64,000 nucleotides of DNA from Muricea muricata (GCA_963855995.1 OY979718.1:27509782-27573781); one strand, 5' to 3'; numbered from the stretch's first letter, positions 19,950 to 32,191 are shown. Program-made: numbers and translations. Notes: generated from the sequence alone by a model not told the origin.

Positions 19950-20706
19950 CAGGTATATGTACCACAAAATACCTCGGTACCACAGAAAACTAGTCGTATT
20001 TATTTTCAGTATAAAATTTGGAAGAAACGTGCAAAATACTTTATTCTCGTAAATATATATTAATTTTGGTGTTAATTGACACATAAATACGAAAAATGAA
20101 TATTTTAATAAAAATTCTTAAAAGTAACGAGGATAAAGTTTAAATATAATTCGTTGTTTTTGATACCTCTTTGCTAAATGCTCGTAAAATCAGGACGTTT
20201 GAAAATAAGTTTGCAAACCAACATAAATTATGTTCATAGACATTTGTACTAAGCGATAAAACATTCCTGCCATTCAAGAATAACAGGGAGCAATCAAATT
20301 TGCTATAAAAGAACACGATCTTTCAACATTATTGATACACCTGATATATTGTAGTATATACCATGGGTATTATGTAGTGACTTTAGTATTAACCTTCCAC
20401 TAAATTAGATAGCAATATCTATACAGTATTACCATACAGCATCAAAGACCAAATCCTGGTTCAATTTGATAAACCGTTACTTATTTATTGCCACACTGGT
20501 ATTCTGTGGTACATTAGGATTTTATCCAAATAATGTCAGGCTTCAAAAATACTAGAATATGCTAAATCTAACCGCAACACCCCACAGGAAGAAAAACTAC
20601 AGGGAAAACCTTTCCAAAAAACCAATAATAGTCCATGATATATACTTGTGACATAAAATATGAATGATAGAAAATTGTGTGGTATTCTGTGGTACATATA
20701 CACCTG
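19950..20706. mobile_element. TA-flanked MITE in the left LTR of gypsy 2
   Basis: Termini CAGGTATATGTACCACAAAA and, inverted, GTGGTACATATACACCTG. TA duplicated at 19948-19949 and 20707-20708. The undisrupted LTR at 28.7 kb reads CACTTGTATAGCAGTTG across the site. Tc1/mariner-type by its ends and TA target. It carries an internal subterminal repeat TGGTATTCTGTGGTACAT at about 20499 and 20679. Confidence 0.85.
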
Positions 20707-20807
20707 TATAGCAGTTGGTGTGTGAATACACACATGTTAACTTGGTGGCCCGATTTTAATCAAATAACGTAGTTATTTCGCACCTTGGTACAGTAAATCG
20801 GCAAACA

Positions 20808-21443
20808 ATGGCCACGATAAATTTGCCATTTCCTATATTTAAGAGCACAGGCGACGACAAACGGGATATAGAAATCTATGAAGAAGACTTAATTGATTAT
20901 TGTACACTTAACAGCAGGTATGATCCGTCGAAGCAATTAAATGAAGCAGAAAAGTGGGTCAAAGCAGATAAAGCGATAGTGTGTCTTCGAGCATCTCTCA
21001 CCGCGCTATCAGCAAGAACTGTATTCAAGTACAGTTTCGGTCTAAGCGAAGCAGAACAAAAGAAACCTCATCTCGTACTTCAAGCTTTGCGGGAATATTA
21101 TGGCGCCAGTATTGGGGTATCAGGAGAACAACAGAAATTTCTACGTTTACTTCAATAAGACGGAGAATCGATTAGTTCATGGGAGTCTGGAATACGGAGT
21201 CAAAGTGCCATATTTGAATATGAAAGTTTTGAAGATGAACTCATGCGGGACCAGTTCATGGCAGGTCTGACACCTGAGCAGCTTCGAGTGAAATTAATCG
21301 GGAAAGGTCATAGACATAAAGGCGGCGAACGATCGAAAGTTTCGCTGCGAGAGGTTGTTGAAGTGGCTAAAGCGTTTGAAGCGACAACGGTGACAAATCA
21401 GCTAATAAAACGGCCAGAGAAACGCAAGAGTATGAACAAGTGA
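20808..21443 (+). pseudogene. Gypsy 2 gag, with one in-frame stop
   Basis: Begins MATINLPFPIFKSTGDDKRD, continues with KADKAIVCLRASLTALSART and LREYYGASIGVSGEQQKFLR. A TAA at about 21156 follows FLRLLQ. The same frame then resumes with DGESISSWESGIRSQ and DQFMAGLTPEQLRVKLIGKG, ending near 21443. The pattern (short helical gag with a GL..E.LR..L motif) is that of Ty3/gypsy gag. A decayed Cys-rich stretch near 21480-21600 (CNKC, VCRS) probably marks the zinc knuckle. Confidence 0.8.
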
Positions 21444-21792
21444 ATTACACTAACAATGCAGGAAAAAAATGAATCAGCCGTGACCCGTGTTATTGGTGTA
21501 TAGTAGTCAGCATTAGCAACCACGACAGAAGTTCTGTCCAGCTTATTCCAAGAGATGTAACAAGTGTAGTACCCTTGGACAATTTGATAGAGTATGCAGA
21601 AGCACGGGAAATGGTGAAAGTAGAAAAAAATATCCAACATTACAGCAGCGGCAATAACAATAACAGGCAAATCAACTTGAGGTCGAACACAGTTATGTAA
21701 ATGAGGAATTATTCGCGGTAGAGAGTGAGAAAGGCAAACAAAGACAGAAATTCTATGCACACTTAACCATTGTTGAAACGAATCGGTCAAAA

Positions 21793-22986
21793 GTGGTCAG
21801 AGTGCAAATAGATTTTGCGTCAACTTGCAATACTATCCCGGTTGACACTCTGTATCAAAAGTTTCCAAATATCAAAATTGATAAAACTAAAGCTGCAATA
21901 CAGACATACGGAAATCAGAAAATAAAACCAGTGGGGAAAGTAATTGTTTGTTGGGAGAGGAAAAGAAAACTACATCTACTAGAGTTCTTGGTAGTGGATG
22001 TACCTCAAGGAAAGCCGCCGTTGTTAAGTGGTCGAGATGCACAAATCCTCGGATATTTGGATGTTCATGCTGACGAGATCCACTCAGTGGATAAAGTAAA
22101 CAACTTAGACATGACTTCGAGCGTGAAGAATCAACAAAACCAGAATGCACCAGTTGAAGTTAGAGGTCCAGAGCTTCGCCAATGTTCGCGAGTGGGAGAG
22201 TTGACACGGGAATACATCTTGGAGCATTATAAGGACATATTCAAATCAGACAAAGGAAAACCCTTGAATGCACCAATGCAAATTGAAATGGACGCCAATA
22301 TTCGACCAGTTCATGTTCCACGGCATCACGTTCCTGTGGCAAAAGTAAAAAGAGTGAATGAGGAACTGGAAAGACTTTGTGAAGAAGGTGTTATAGCTCC
22401 AGTGACGCAGCCCACTGATTGGTTATCAAACATGCTCATAAAAGAAAAGCCTAATGGAAAGCTCAGAGTGTGCATTGATCCAAGCCAAACAATTAACAAA
22501 GCAATTAAGCGACCCATTTACACCATTCCAACTATCGAAGAGAAGCTTCCATACCTCACCAAAGCAAAAGTGTTCACGATCGTTGACGTGTCTGAGGCGT
22601 TTCACAACATCGTTTTGGACGAGCCTCCTCCTTGCTCACAATATTTCAAGGCTCAAATGGACGTTACAAAGTATTTGCGCATGCCATTTGGAATTTCATC
22701 TGGTCCAGATGAATACCAACGAAGACAGCAAGAATTTCTTGAGGGACTGAACGGTGTGATAAACATCGCAGATGACATTTGTGTTTTTGGGTGCGGGGAT
22801 ACAGAGGAAAAAGCAAATGAAGATCATGACAAAAACTTAATTATGTTGCTGAATCGATGCAGGGAACGGGATCCACGATTATCAGCCAAGAAGATGCAGT
22901 TCAAATCAGCGTCATTGTCTTTTATGGGACATATCCTGACCGAAAAAGGCGTAGCTCCGGATCCTTCAAAAGTGAGCGCTATATGA
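21793..22986 (+). pseudogene. Gypsy 2 protease and reverse transcriptase
   Basis: The protease remnant is VRVQIDFASTCNTIPVDTL; the catalytic Asp-Ser/Thr-Gly is altered to Asp-Phe-Ala, so it could not be active. RT: DWLSNMLIKEKPNGKLRVCI, then TIVDVSEAFHNIVL, RMPFGISSGPDEYQRRQQEF and the active site VINIADDICVFG. The frame ends at a stop near 22984 where a few codons are missing. The next ORF continues with the thumb region. Confidence 0.85.
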
Positions 22987-24544
22987 GATATGCCAGATTC
23001 TTAGGAATGTGTCAGTATCTATCTAAATTTTGCCCAGGGCTAAACAAAGCCGTCCTTCCTTTGCGGGACTTAATCAGAACCAACGTAGAGTTCATATGGA
23101 CAGATGTTTGCGAAACGAAAGATCTCATCGCATCCAGCAGTATTCTTCGTTACTATGATGTGACCTTACCTGTAGTCTTGCAAGTAGATGCTTCGGAAGA
23201 AGCGATTGGTGGGGTTTTACTTCAGGAAGGAAAACCAGTGTTCGATTCAACCGAGAAAAATTATGCACAGATTGAGAAGGAATGCCTAGCAATCGTAACA
23301 TGTATGAACAAATGGCATCAATACCTTTATGGGAAGAAAGACATCCTTGTCCATACAGATATCAAACATACAATATCTAAAAAATCGTCAATTAAAGCCC
23401 CTCGACGACTACAGCGTATGATGCTTAAGTTGCAGCAATATCAATATTTCTCCATCCAGTATAAGAAAAAGAAAGAGATGTATATAGCGGATACTCTGTT
23501 TCGAGCGTTTCTTAGCAATCCTACAGAAATTGGAACGACTGAGGATATTTTTCGCAGTGAGTTATCATCCATGGATTTGAAACCACCAAATCTGTCTTCC
23601 GACGCCTTTCAGCGACTACAGGAAGAAACATCGAAAGACATAGCATTGAGCGAGCTTTATAAAATGGTAAAGCAAGGGTGGCCGTCAGATAAGGGGCTGC
23701 TACCTCCAGAAATTCGTCCATATTGGTCTTTCAGAGGTGAGATTTCTATTCACGGTGGTGTACTCTTAAAGTCTCATCAAGTAATTATTCCATCTTCGAC
23801 GAGAAAAGAAATGTTAATCAAGATTCGTAAGGCTCATCAGGGTGCAGACAGCAGCATTAAAGGAGCTCGAGAAGCCTTGTTTTGGCCTGGAATGTCTATT
23901 GCCACTCGTCAGGCCTGCTTAATTTGTGGTTTATGTGCACAATGTAAAACAGAACGACCGACAGAACCAATGAAGTTGCAAGAAATTCCATAACTTCCTT
24001 GGGAACGGGTAAGTGGGAACCTGTTTCAATTTGATGGCACACAGCACCTAGTTAGTGTGGATCATTACAGCGACTTCATAGAAATCGACTTGTTAAAGAA
24101 TGCATTATCTATTGCGGTAATCAGCGCCATGAAGAAAAACTTCGGTAGATTTGGAATTTCCCAGGTATGTGTCAGCGACAATGGCCCGCAGTTTAGTAGC
24201 CATGAGTGCTTGCGATTTACCAGTGAGTATGGGTTTGAACCAATAAAGTCATCGCCGTATCACATCGAAAGTAACGCAAAAGCGGAGTCCGCGGTTAAAG
24301 TAGCAAAGAACATTCTAAAAAAGTCTCGCAATGAAGACCCATATTTGGCACTTTTGGCGCATAGAGATACTCCGCAACAGGACCAAACGTACTCACCTGC
24401 ACAGAGAATAATGTCCAGAAAACTTCGAGACATCTCGGTGTCAATACCGAATCAAGTGAAACCAAATCCAAAAAACAAGCATAAGCCATGGATATTTGGG
24501 GAAGTAGCGGAAAATCAAGGACAGAGATCGTGTGTAGTACAGAT
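22985..24544 (+). pseudogene. Gypsy 2 RNase H and integrase
   Basis: Starts with RFLGMCQYLSKFCPGLNKAV. RNase H follows with VVLQVDASEEAIGGVLLQEG, EKECLAIVTCMNKWHQYLYG and VHTDIKH. The integrase zinc-binding H2C2 is HQGADSSIKGAREALFWPGM with CLICGLCAQC. A TAA at about 23991 interrupts the frame. The core then shows VSVDHYSDFIEI (Asp), VSDNGPQFSSHE (Asp) and SNAKAESAVK (Glu). A hAT MITE cuts the C-terminus at 24545. Confidence 0.85.
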
Positions 24545-24747
24545 CAGTGGCGGATCCAGGGTAAGTCAAAATAAATTATAGCAGCTCAATTTTAAATTGA
24601 AAATAACTTTATAACAATGTCATAGGTTATGAATTTGAAAAGAATAAAATCTAACCAATGAAGTTGCTTTGAAGGTATTTTAAAATGTAAATATATCCTA
24701 GAATGAGCTGTGGTAATTTATTTTGACTTACGCTAGATCCACCACTG
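24545..24747. mobile_element. hAT-type MITE in gypsy 2 integrase
   Basis: Ends CAGTGGCGGATCCAGGGTAA and, inverted, CAGTGGTGGATCTAGCGTAA. Flanked by GTACAGAT (24537-24544) and GTACAGAC (24748-24755), an 8-bp duplication with one change. The integrase frame rejoins on the far side when the insert is ignored. 203 bp, non-coding. Confidence 0.88.
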
Positions 24748-25083
24748 GTACAGACGCCGTTGGGTTTGATATGTCGAAATCACAAACAAAGTCGGAAAGC
24801 TGAAGTGAGACAGCAGGAACCTTACAAACCAAGGCAAGATGATTTAGATGTGATTTCCCTTCCAGAAGAAACAGCAACGCCAACACCCACCGAAACACCC
24901 ACGGAACCAGCACACAACTCACCAACACCTGTCCCATCGCCGAGTTGGCCATCCGCCATGGAACCAGAGGGTTTCTTGACTTTCTTCGCAATCACCCATA
25001 CACGGAACACAGTCAATGCCCTACGTCGCTCGACAAGAATTCGACGACCTCCAATAAGATTGCAAGTGGCCGTGGGAGAGTGA
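24748..25083 (+). pseudogene. Gypsy 2 integrase C-terminal tail
   Basis: After the MITE the frame continues with QTPLGLICRNHKQSRKAEVR, a Thr/Pro-rich linker, and ends in LRRSTRIRRPPIRLQVAVGE, the Arg-rich tail seen at the end of many Ty3/gypsy polyproteins. About 160 bp of untranslated sequence then leads to the right LTR start. Confidence 0.75.
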
Positions 25084-25469
25084 TTAAATTTTAAAATTGT
25101 AATACCTTATGCATGTTGATACTTATTCTTATATAAATGATACTATCTAGAAGAATCGGGCTCTTCCCAGGAACATATACATTGGAATCAAGCAGAACTA
25201 GATGACATCTTACAGTATTTATCTACTTATTTACTTAGGTAGTATGTTTGTTACTTTTTTTCTATAAGGGGAAAGGTGTTACGGCGACCCAAACCCCAGC
25301 TTCATAGGTGTCCCGCGACCCTGAACACTGCCAAAATTTGAATCAAGAATATAGTCGAGTGCTGAAACATTATTATTTTTAATACAGCTATATAACATCG
25401 ACAGTATTACTCAACTGTTAGAATTATCGTTAATAACGATTGTAGAGTTCTTAACTTTCGCATCAAGTG

Positions 25470-28053
25470 TCATTTTTTGCCCCTGACAATGTCTCGGTAT
25501 GTATAGGATGTTGTGGCAAGCTTCATGGTAATCGACAAGTTCACATTTGTCAGGCGGCTTCTATATTTATCCTTAATGAACGTCATCGCGGAAAAGACTG
25601 ATTCGCACACACATGTGGTTCCAAATCTCACCAATACCTTCTGAGCCATTGATTTCAGTTCTGGATATTGTTCTTCGCCAAAATTTTGATAGATCTGAAT
25701 CAAATTCCAGTTTGGCAACTGGGTTCGCTTGGAGTTGGCTCAGTTCCATTGCAAACTCTAGCTCCACGTGGTTTTCCGGTAAACGGCGCCTGTATGATTG
25801 TGAAATCTTCCAGCTTTAGACTTGGAAATCGTTCTTGAAAATTAGATGCAAGTTTTTTGTAAATAGTCGCACAGAATCCGGGCGTTAAGTCAATATCGTT
25901 ATCACTGAGAAAGCATACCAGTTCCAAGAAATATTCGAAGTGTATAAAATTGTCCTGGATTGCTTCTTCTCGTAGCACGCCAAGCTTGTTTATGAAGCCA
26001 CGGATGCTGCTGTGTAACTCGAACACAAACTTTCCCCGTCCTTGTAGATTTGTATTGAGGAAGTTCATATTAGTAAATACGTCAGTCAAGAACGCCAGCT
26101 TAGCCAAAAAATGAGGATCGTTGAATTTAGTGGCATTTATATGCCCCTTCTTTGTCAAAAATTGATAAAGTTCCTCTCGATGTAAGAGCACCCGCTTCAG
26201 AGCGCGACCACGTGACAGACATCTCACAGTATTGTGAAATAGCAAGGTTTCATATTGGGCATCATTTTCTTCGCAGAATTTTTTGAAGAGGCGCGCATTC
26301 AAATCTCTCGCTTTCACGAAATTGATCACAGTGATTGTGATGACCATCACATTTTCAAATTCGACCGATAGGTTCTTGCTCGCAAGGGTTTACCGATGAA
26401 TAATGCAGTGGTTGAATTTCATGTCGGGATTCACTCACTTCACTAGCTCTTTAAATCCGTTCATATTACCAGTCAAAGCTGGTGCACCGTCTATGTTGCA
26501 TTCGCTGATGAATCCCCATTCAATGCCTCTCGACGCGAAAAATGTGCTAACAATATCGAAAATATCTTGTCCTTTAGTCATCGTTTCCAGCGCTTGTACC
26601 TCAAGTAACTCCTCTTTCAAGTCTTCTCGTGGATTTATATATCTCCCATACTAGAAATACATGCATGCAGCAACCCCTCGCCACTAAGAGCATGCAACTA
26701 TATTTTTGAAATTACATGAAGTACTTGCATAGGTTGTTGTCATAGCAACACGGCAATTGTTATTCTTTCTGTATATTTTTGCAAAATGACAAAATGTCAG
26801 TTTTTAATCCTTGTTTTATTGACAGTTTTTTTAAATAGCACAACATTTGTCATCAGTATGTTATTACGCCTAATGTAAGCTTAAATTTAGTATAAAATAC
26901 GACCTATTAATTACATTAGTAATAAGAAGACAGTCTTGCATTTACAAAACATAAACTTACTCTGGAATTTAAACAGTGAAGAGACTGGATGAGTACGGCT
27001 ACGCCGGCCTTTATAAAGCATTAAAACACAAGTATAAATACGCATTATCAACAAACTTGCCTTGTGTTTCACGCCATAGTCAATTCTTGGCGCTACTCTG
27101 TATTTTCCCCGAATTAATCGCTCTTCAAGAGTCTTGTGGCAGTCGTTTTCGTCTTATTTCTCACCTTTTTGGATGCCTTAAGTGTTTGCTACTCCTGATA
27201 GTCCGCCATATTCCTGAGATCAGAAATGACCACCCTTCGTTGGTTGTGAAATTTGCCAAATCTTTTTGCAAAAATACGAAGTATTGTAGTGCAATATAGT
27301 CCGCCATATTTTTGAGATAGTGATGACTACCCACTCACCGCCACCCTTGAACCACGCGCCCGCGATATTTGATGAACTTCAGACTTTGCTATGCTTTCCT
27401 TTTCCCGGGTGTAAATAGCCGTGCGGAATTAGTACCCTCGCACGGCGCCGTTGGCTCGGGGATAATGCCAGCTGTGGCTGCGAAGTATTGTCAGTTGATT
27501 CATCCAAGGCAATACTTTTTTGGGGCGATTCTTTGAAATCTGAAATAACTTCCTGTGAAATATCATTTGCACAATCAACAGTTCTTCTCCATACTGTCGT
27601 ATCACTCAGCGTTACGCTGTCGGCCGCTGTCTTCACTTTCCTGTGGAACGATTCACTCTCAAACAATTCGACGAAATTCTGGAGGCTCGGCTTTATCATT
27701 ACTTCACCCTCGACATACGGTCGTTTAGATTTCGCGATTAGAAAGGCCGTTTTCAGAACAAATATTTGTCTTTTCATTTCGTCATTTAAACTTCCCATCA
27801 TTATTTTTTGTGATTTATCAAGATTGGCGGCAAGTTTCTCGAATACTCGCTTGCAAGCATCTTGCGACAAAGCGAATATATTTCTATGTGTCCCTAAATG
27901 ACGCTGAAGTTTGTTAGGCTTTATAGACTCTGCTGCATATACGTGTTGACATTTTACACATAAAGCCCGCCCATTCACTTCTTTCACACCGTACTTACCC
28001 AGCCAACTGGGCACGATACTGCGTTTAGGAGGCATCTTATTAATCCGTCCCAA
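25470..28053 (-). pseudogene. hAT transposase (BED-finger type), decayed
   Basis: The N-terminus (28053-27420) has a BED-like zinc finger, CVKCQHVYAAESIKPNKLQRHLGTH split across residues 34-58. It then shows AFLIAKSKRPYVEGE and LDESTDNTSQPQL, the conserved first Asp region. Between about 27420 and 26640 the transposase is replaced by about 780 bp of unrelated sequence. It resumes with FASRGIEWGFISECNIDGAP (26620-26435), a 216-aa alpha-helical part (26350-25700), and the C-terminal dimerisation region FGTTCVCESVFSAMTFIKDK (25718-25470). Several frame breaks. Similar to ZBED5/ZMYM6/SCAND3-like hAT proteins. Confidence 0.8.
26645..27415. other. Unassigned sequence inside the hAT transposase
   Basis: Non-homologous to transposase. 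Its left edge, ACTAGAAATACATGCATGCA then GCAACCCCTCG, resembles ACTAGAAATACATTACATGC then AGAAACCCTTCG at 34503, so an unrecognised repeat family may be involved. A short direct word TAGTCCGCCATAT occurs at about 27198 and 27298. No gene seen. Confidence 0.4.
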
Positions 28054-28639
28054 TCACTCAACCATGTCTTGACTTCACGGGAAAGAAGGGTTAATAAACT
28101 GCTATGCAGCCACAGGGTGGCTGAGGAGTAAAATATGTCAATTAATTTACCTTCAGTATATTTCCATAATATCAAAATGATCAAATGCAAATAAAACTTT
28201 CGATAATTAAAAATATTATGACTTTTCACCGAAAGCTTCAGAGTGTATGACGACGACTTTACTTCGGAAGACGACGTGCGCCGAAGGCGCGCCGTGTTGT
28301 GCCAAGCCATAATGTTTGAGTTAGATGAAGTAAAAGGTATTTTATCTAAACTTTCTAAAATCTAAACTCTAAAGCTTCACCAGTTCACCATATTATTCTA
28401 GCAATCTAGCTCTTGAGTGCTTCATAATAATCGTGAAAAAACATTATAATCGCAAATTTTGCAAATTTCGTAAAATATGTACATCTTATCACTTGATCTC
28501 TCCTCTTGTAAAGTTTACTAGTGTAAGTTGGCGACCCTAGACAAGCATTGCGACCCAAGACAAGCCTTGCGACCTTCGAGGGTGTGCTAGCGACCCAATT
28601 TTGGGTCGCGACCCATGGTTTGAAGACCCACGTGTTACT

Positions 28640-28747
28640 CCCTAGGTTATTAGCATTTATGTAAACTATAATAGTTAGCAGTTTATGTAATTGTCTTGTA
28701 TAGCAGTGACACTTGTATAGCAGTTGCTGTGTAAATACATACATGTT
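28640..28747 (+). repeat. Right LTR of gypsy 2 (most of it)
   Basis: CCCTAGGTTATTAGCATTTA, AATAGTTAGCAGTTTATGTA and TATAGCAGTTG match the left LTR at 19881-19949 and 20707-20735. The first seven bases lie on the other side of the hAT at 25249-25255. Confidence 0.8.
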
Positions 28748-28752
28748 ATAAA

Positions 28753-29621
28753 GGGCCTTATTACATTCATTTTGAAATCAATGGTATTTCCAGCATTCTG
28801 ATTGGTCAAAAATAGTGCAATAATTCCCAAATCTTGGGTGTGATTAAAGAACTGCTCATTAATAGCATCTTTTTTAGTCCCAATTGCATATGGCTACCGA
28901 GTCTAGCCAACAAAACAAATCAAACTGCATGCATCCAATTTACCAAATAAATTTTAAAAACATCTGATCACGGTGACAAAAGAGCAAAATAAACAAATTT
29001 CATATCACCTATACTATTTTCTCAGGCAGTCAAAGGCTAGTACACAAGCACTGAAAAACAGATAAAACACTAGCTAAGTTGCCAAACAAATCAAACGATG
29101 CTACACATTACAGAAATAAAACCTTTGTGAATAACATTGAATAACTAGTACAAGCTCGAAATGCAATATGGCAGCGACAAGTAAGTCCAGATAAATTTAA
29201 TATGTTTTAGCTCAAAAATCCGTTGTTGAATCCTGTTAAATCGCGAATAAAGCTGATAGAATGTTCAAACTAACCTTGCTATTCCTTTGGCCAAGATTTC
29301 ATGCACAAACAAGTTCATTATCTTCTCCATTTGTTAAATACCTGTACAAATATGTCCTTCGATTTTGTTCGCTTGTTGCTATGCTACCGCGCCGAAGAAG
29401 AACCGCAAGGAAGGTGGGAGGTGTGTCTTGTTTTAGATTTCAAAATGAATGTAATAAAGTGGAAATTGCACTTCGTGTCGTGCAATTTTGGTCTCAAATC
29501 AAACTTGTGATTACAAATCGCACTCCCGCTTCGCGGTCGTGCGATTTTGTAATCACGCGTTTGATTTCAGACCAAAGTGCACTCCACTCAGTGCAATTAC
29601 CATTATTAATTTGGCCCTAAT
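28753..29621. repeat. MITE with AGGGCC ends and an internal hairpin
   Basis: CTTATTACATTCATTTTGAA near 28758 is the reverse complement of TTCAAAATGAATGTAATAAA at 29438. AGGGCC and GGCCCT lie at the outer ends. The right part (29455-29610) folds into a hairpin with arms GATTACAAATCGCAC and GTGCGATTTTGTAATC around CCCGCTTCGCGG. Exact ends and target duplication are uncertain. Confidence 0.6.
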
Positions 29622-29765
29622 TTTCAATTTCTTTTCAAACAGAATAATTTTGTACGCATAGCTAGCTTTGTACGTTGACACGTATATTTTTCTGTCTGTG
29701 TCTATTCCAAACATTTGAGCCTAAGAATCATTCAAACATCTTGGTTGACAATCGGTGGCAACAAC

Positions 29766-29868
29766 ATGCGAATATACAAATATGGACTGGTCTTTATCAA
29801 TATATTTCTAGTCGTTGTACTTATTATTGCTGGCCTTTCATATTATCGTCACCCATCTGCTCTTTCCA
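29766..29868 (+). CDS. Carbohydrate sulfotransferase, coding exon 1 (membrane anchor)
   Basis: ATG at 29766 starts a short cytoplasmic tail (MRIYKYG), followed by about 19 hydrophobic residues (LVFINIFLVVVLIIAGLSYY), a type II signal anchor as in Golgi sulfotransferases. The exon ends at CTTTCCA before a strong donor GTAAGTG at 29869, in phase 1. No earlier in-frame ATG is seen. Joining to 32192 restores an open frame into the catalytic exon. Confidence 0.75.
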
Positions 29869-30612
29869 GTAAGTGTTTTCAAACTTGGCACGATCGTTGA
29901 TATGTTTCCAATATTAATTTATCACATATCACAATTTCGTAATGATTTGACACGTCGTGCACAATGAGTCATTCAACTTTTGTGATTCCGCTAGATGTGA
30001 GTTCATTCAACACAATTTGAAATCATTTGGTTAAAAAGAAAGTCATATGCTATAGTGAGAAATCATTAAACCAAATGTGGAATAATTCATCGTGCTGTGA
30101 AATGATTCAATCTATTTTAATGGATTTAATGAATATATTCCAATGGATTTTACTCTACACTTGAGTATAATTATACAAAATTATTAAGAATCAAATACTT
30201 GCTTTCTGTAGTTGTAGAAAGTGTATCAATTAATGCGGCATTATCCGTCTTTATAACATACCGTGTTAGTAAAGCATTTCAATATCATAAAATTTTGTTC
30301 ACATTGCATACGTAAACGTTTGCTGTAAACATCAATCTACTCTAGATCTACAAACTCTAGATCTGGTATATGCTATACCTAATTTTTCGTCGTGGTTTAT
30401 TAGTTCTCACATAATTTTAGACGATTTATGGATATTGTACGTATTAAGTGCAATAATGTCATAATGTGTCATAATATGAGGACACAAGAAATTGTGAAAG
30501 TGTAATTATGGAGTATATTGGAACGCAAAATGCTAAGACTAAGTAGACTCCGCGTGTGGCGATTGTTAAAGTGCATATGACACGAAATCTACTATTTCAG
30601 AATCATAGGATT

Positions 30613-30944
30613 CTTTGTGCGGTAATTATTTTAAAAAACATGATGATTTTGAAAAACAAAAGGACTATTTCAACGTTTTAATACAGGGCCGTGGGCAAAA
30701 ATTCATGAGAACGAATTTACAACAAAGTGACATCATAATGACGCCACTGGTTCTACCTCGAGTAAAATCCAGCGATGGATAGCAAATGTATATTATCAAT
30801 GGCGTCATTTTGGTGCAAATTCGTTTGGAGACATAGGACAGTTTTATGCATGACTAACGACTTTATCTCTTTAAACTATAAAATAGTCCCCTTATAATCT
30901 TGTTTTTGAAAAATAAATTACACTTCGATAATCACCGCACAAAG
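30613..30944. repeat. MITE in intron 1 of the sulfotransferase gene
   Basis: Ends CTTTGTGCGGTAATTAT and inverted CTTTGTGCGGTGATTAT. Subterminal pairs TTTTGAAAAACAAAAGGACT and AGTCCCCTTATAATCTTG also match. 332 bp, non-coding. Confidence 0.75.
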
Positions 30945-31059
30945 AGATGATCTCTCACTTTTGAGGACTCCACTGTTTGTACTCTTTCTACAAAACTCAT
31001 TTCTTCGCAGGTATTAATTGGCACTGAATACAGGTAGTGCTGGAATTTTAACAACATGA

Positions 31060-31600
31060 AACTTTACTTGGTATGTCTTCCTTTTATACTCACATGGCAA
31101 GGTAGCTAGTTTCTCCCTTTCTAGTGATGGTATGTCCAGAATGTGATTTCAGTTGTGCTTTTGACTTCCTTATTTTTGCTTTGATTCCCTGTCGTTGTAG
31201 ATTTTTGATAGAAATTACACTTCGCTTTGCGCCTGTATCGAGCTGGACATTGATCGTTTTGTCTGTAATCTTTACATCTTCATACCATTTATTTGTTTTC
31301 ATAGACTGTGTGGATCCAATAGAACCAACATACAGATCATCATCAATATACTCTCATCTTCATAAATCTTCCTTTTCTTTACCTGGAACTTTGATTTGCA
31401 CAGCAAAATGGTTAAGCTCCTTAATTACACTTTAACATATATCTATCCTTTAGCTAGACTTATTTAGGTCTTGCTTTATTCCACATTTGCTGCAGGATTG
31501 CTTATAGCCTTGTTCAGTGTTTGGTGCTTTACATTTCTGTGATTTGAAACATAATTTGTGGTCAAAGTTGACTATGTCAGTGCAACTCTTGCAAATTGTA
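31060..31600 (-). pseudogene. Gypsy-type gag/protease fragment in the same intron
   Basis: Minus ORF 31302-31090 shows NVQLDTGAKRSVISIKNLQR, a retroviral-type aspartic protease site (Asp-Thr-Gly). Upstream on minus, degenerate frames give CRSCTDIVNFDH and CSKCG, zinc-knuckle remnants at 31600-31450. No RT follows before about 31060. Isolated relic. Confidence 0.7.
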
Positions 31601-32191
31601 CAACTCTTGCAAAGTGTCCAACATAGAACTAAGTCTATATTTTATTAACATAGTTTACGCAAAATTATCACAAAAAATCTCGACTGTCGAAACATTCTGC
31701 TAGAAAATCTCCTCAAAAATGAATTTAGTTAAATACCTCGAAAGACGGGATTTATGCCATACGCAAAGCCCTCGGACCCTGCGCGTCCGGGTTCTCTCAA
31801 AACTAAATTGAAGATGATAGGAAGGGGGGGGGGGGGTGGATCACGTTTCACAGCAGGGAAAAAAGCAGTTTCACAATTGACATGTCTTAAAAAAGCAGTT
31901 TCGCGTTTTTTGAAAAAGCATGTGTACAAGATTTACGTTTGATTGACGAGACAGATATTAACCAATCACGAATCACGAAACACCACACTCTCTCACAGTC
32001 TCACAGGCTATAAAAAACTTTCTAATAGAGTGTAACTATCTTTATTGTTTCACTAATATGCCGTCAAATGCCATTCATTCAAAAATATTCTACCTCCCCT
32101 TTCCCGAACTCCCTTTCCCGAACTCCCCTCCCTCCCCCCAACACACAAAAATTGTGCATGTATGCCTAAGCTTAACAGTTTGTTTTGGTAG

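Larger units (their letters stand above)
25257..28632 (-). mobile_element. hAT DNA transposon in the right LTR of gypsy 2
   Basis: Encodes a decayed hAT transposase on minus. TGTTACTT (25249-25256) and TGTTACTC (28633-28640) flank it, an 8-bp duplication with one mismatch that also splits the LTR start TGTTACTCCCTAGG. Both ends are rich in GCGACCC words (CGGCGACCC near 25283, GGGTCGCGACCC near 28602), as in ZBED/Charlie-like hATs. The terminal bases themselves pair poorly, so the ends are approximate. Confidence 0.7.
19875..28747 (+). mobile_element. Ty3/gypsy retrotransposon 2, multiply interrupted
   Basis: Plus-strand gag (20808), protease-RT (21793), RNase H-integrase (to 25083), between short LTRs of about 110 bp sharing CCCTAGGTTATTAGCATTTA and AATAGTTAGCAGTTTAT. 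The left LTR is split by a TA-flanked MITE at 19950-20706. The right LTR is split after TGTTACT by a hAT transposon. A hAT MITE sits in the integrase. Gag and pol carry stops and a frame-breaking deletion. No envelope gene is visible. Confidence 0.82.

Noticed and set aside
19875-28747. Gypsy 2 as an endogenous retrovirus with an envelope gene
   Set aside because: No envelope-like frame (signal peptide, cleavage site, membrane anchor) lies between integrase end at 25083 and the right LTR; that space is a short UTR and a hAT transposon.
31754-31942. Plus ORF with a poly-Gly run
   Set aside because: The glycines come from a G-run; no domain or splice context.
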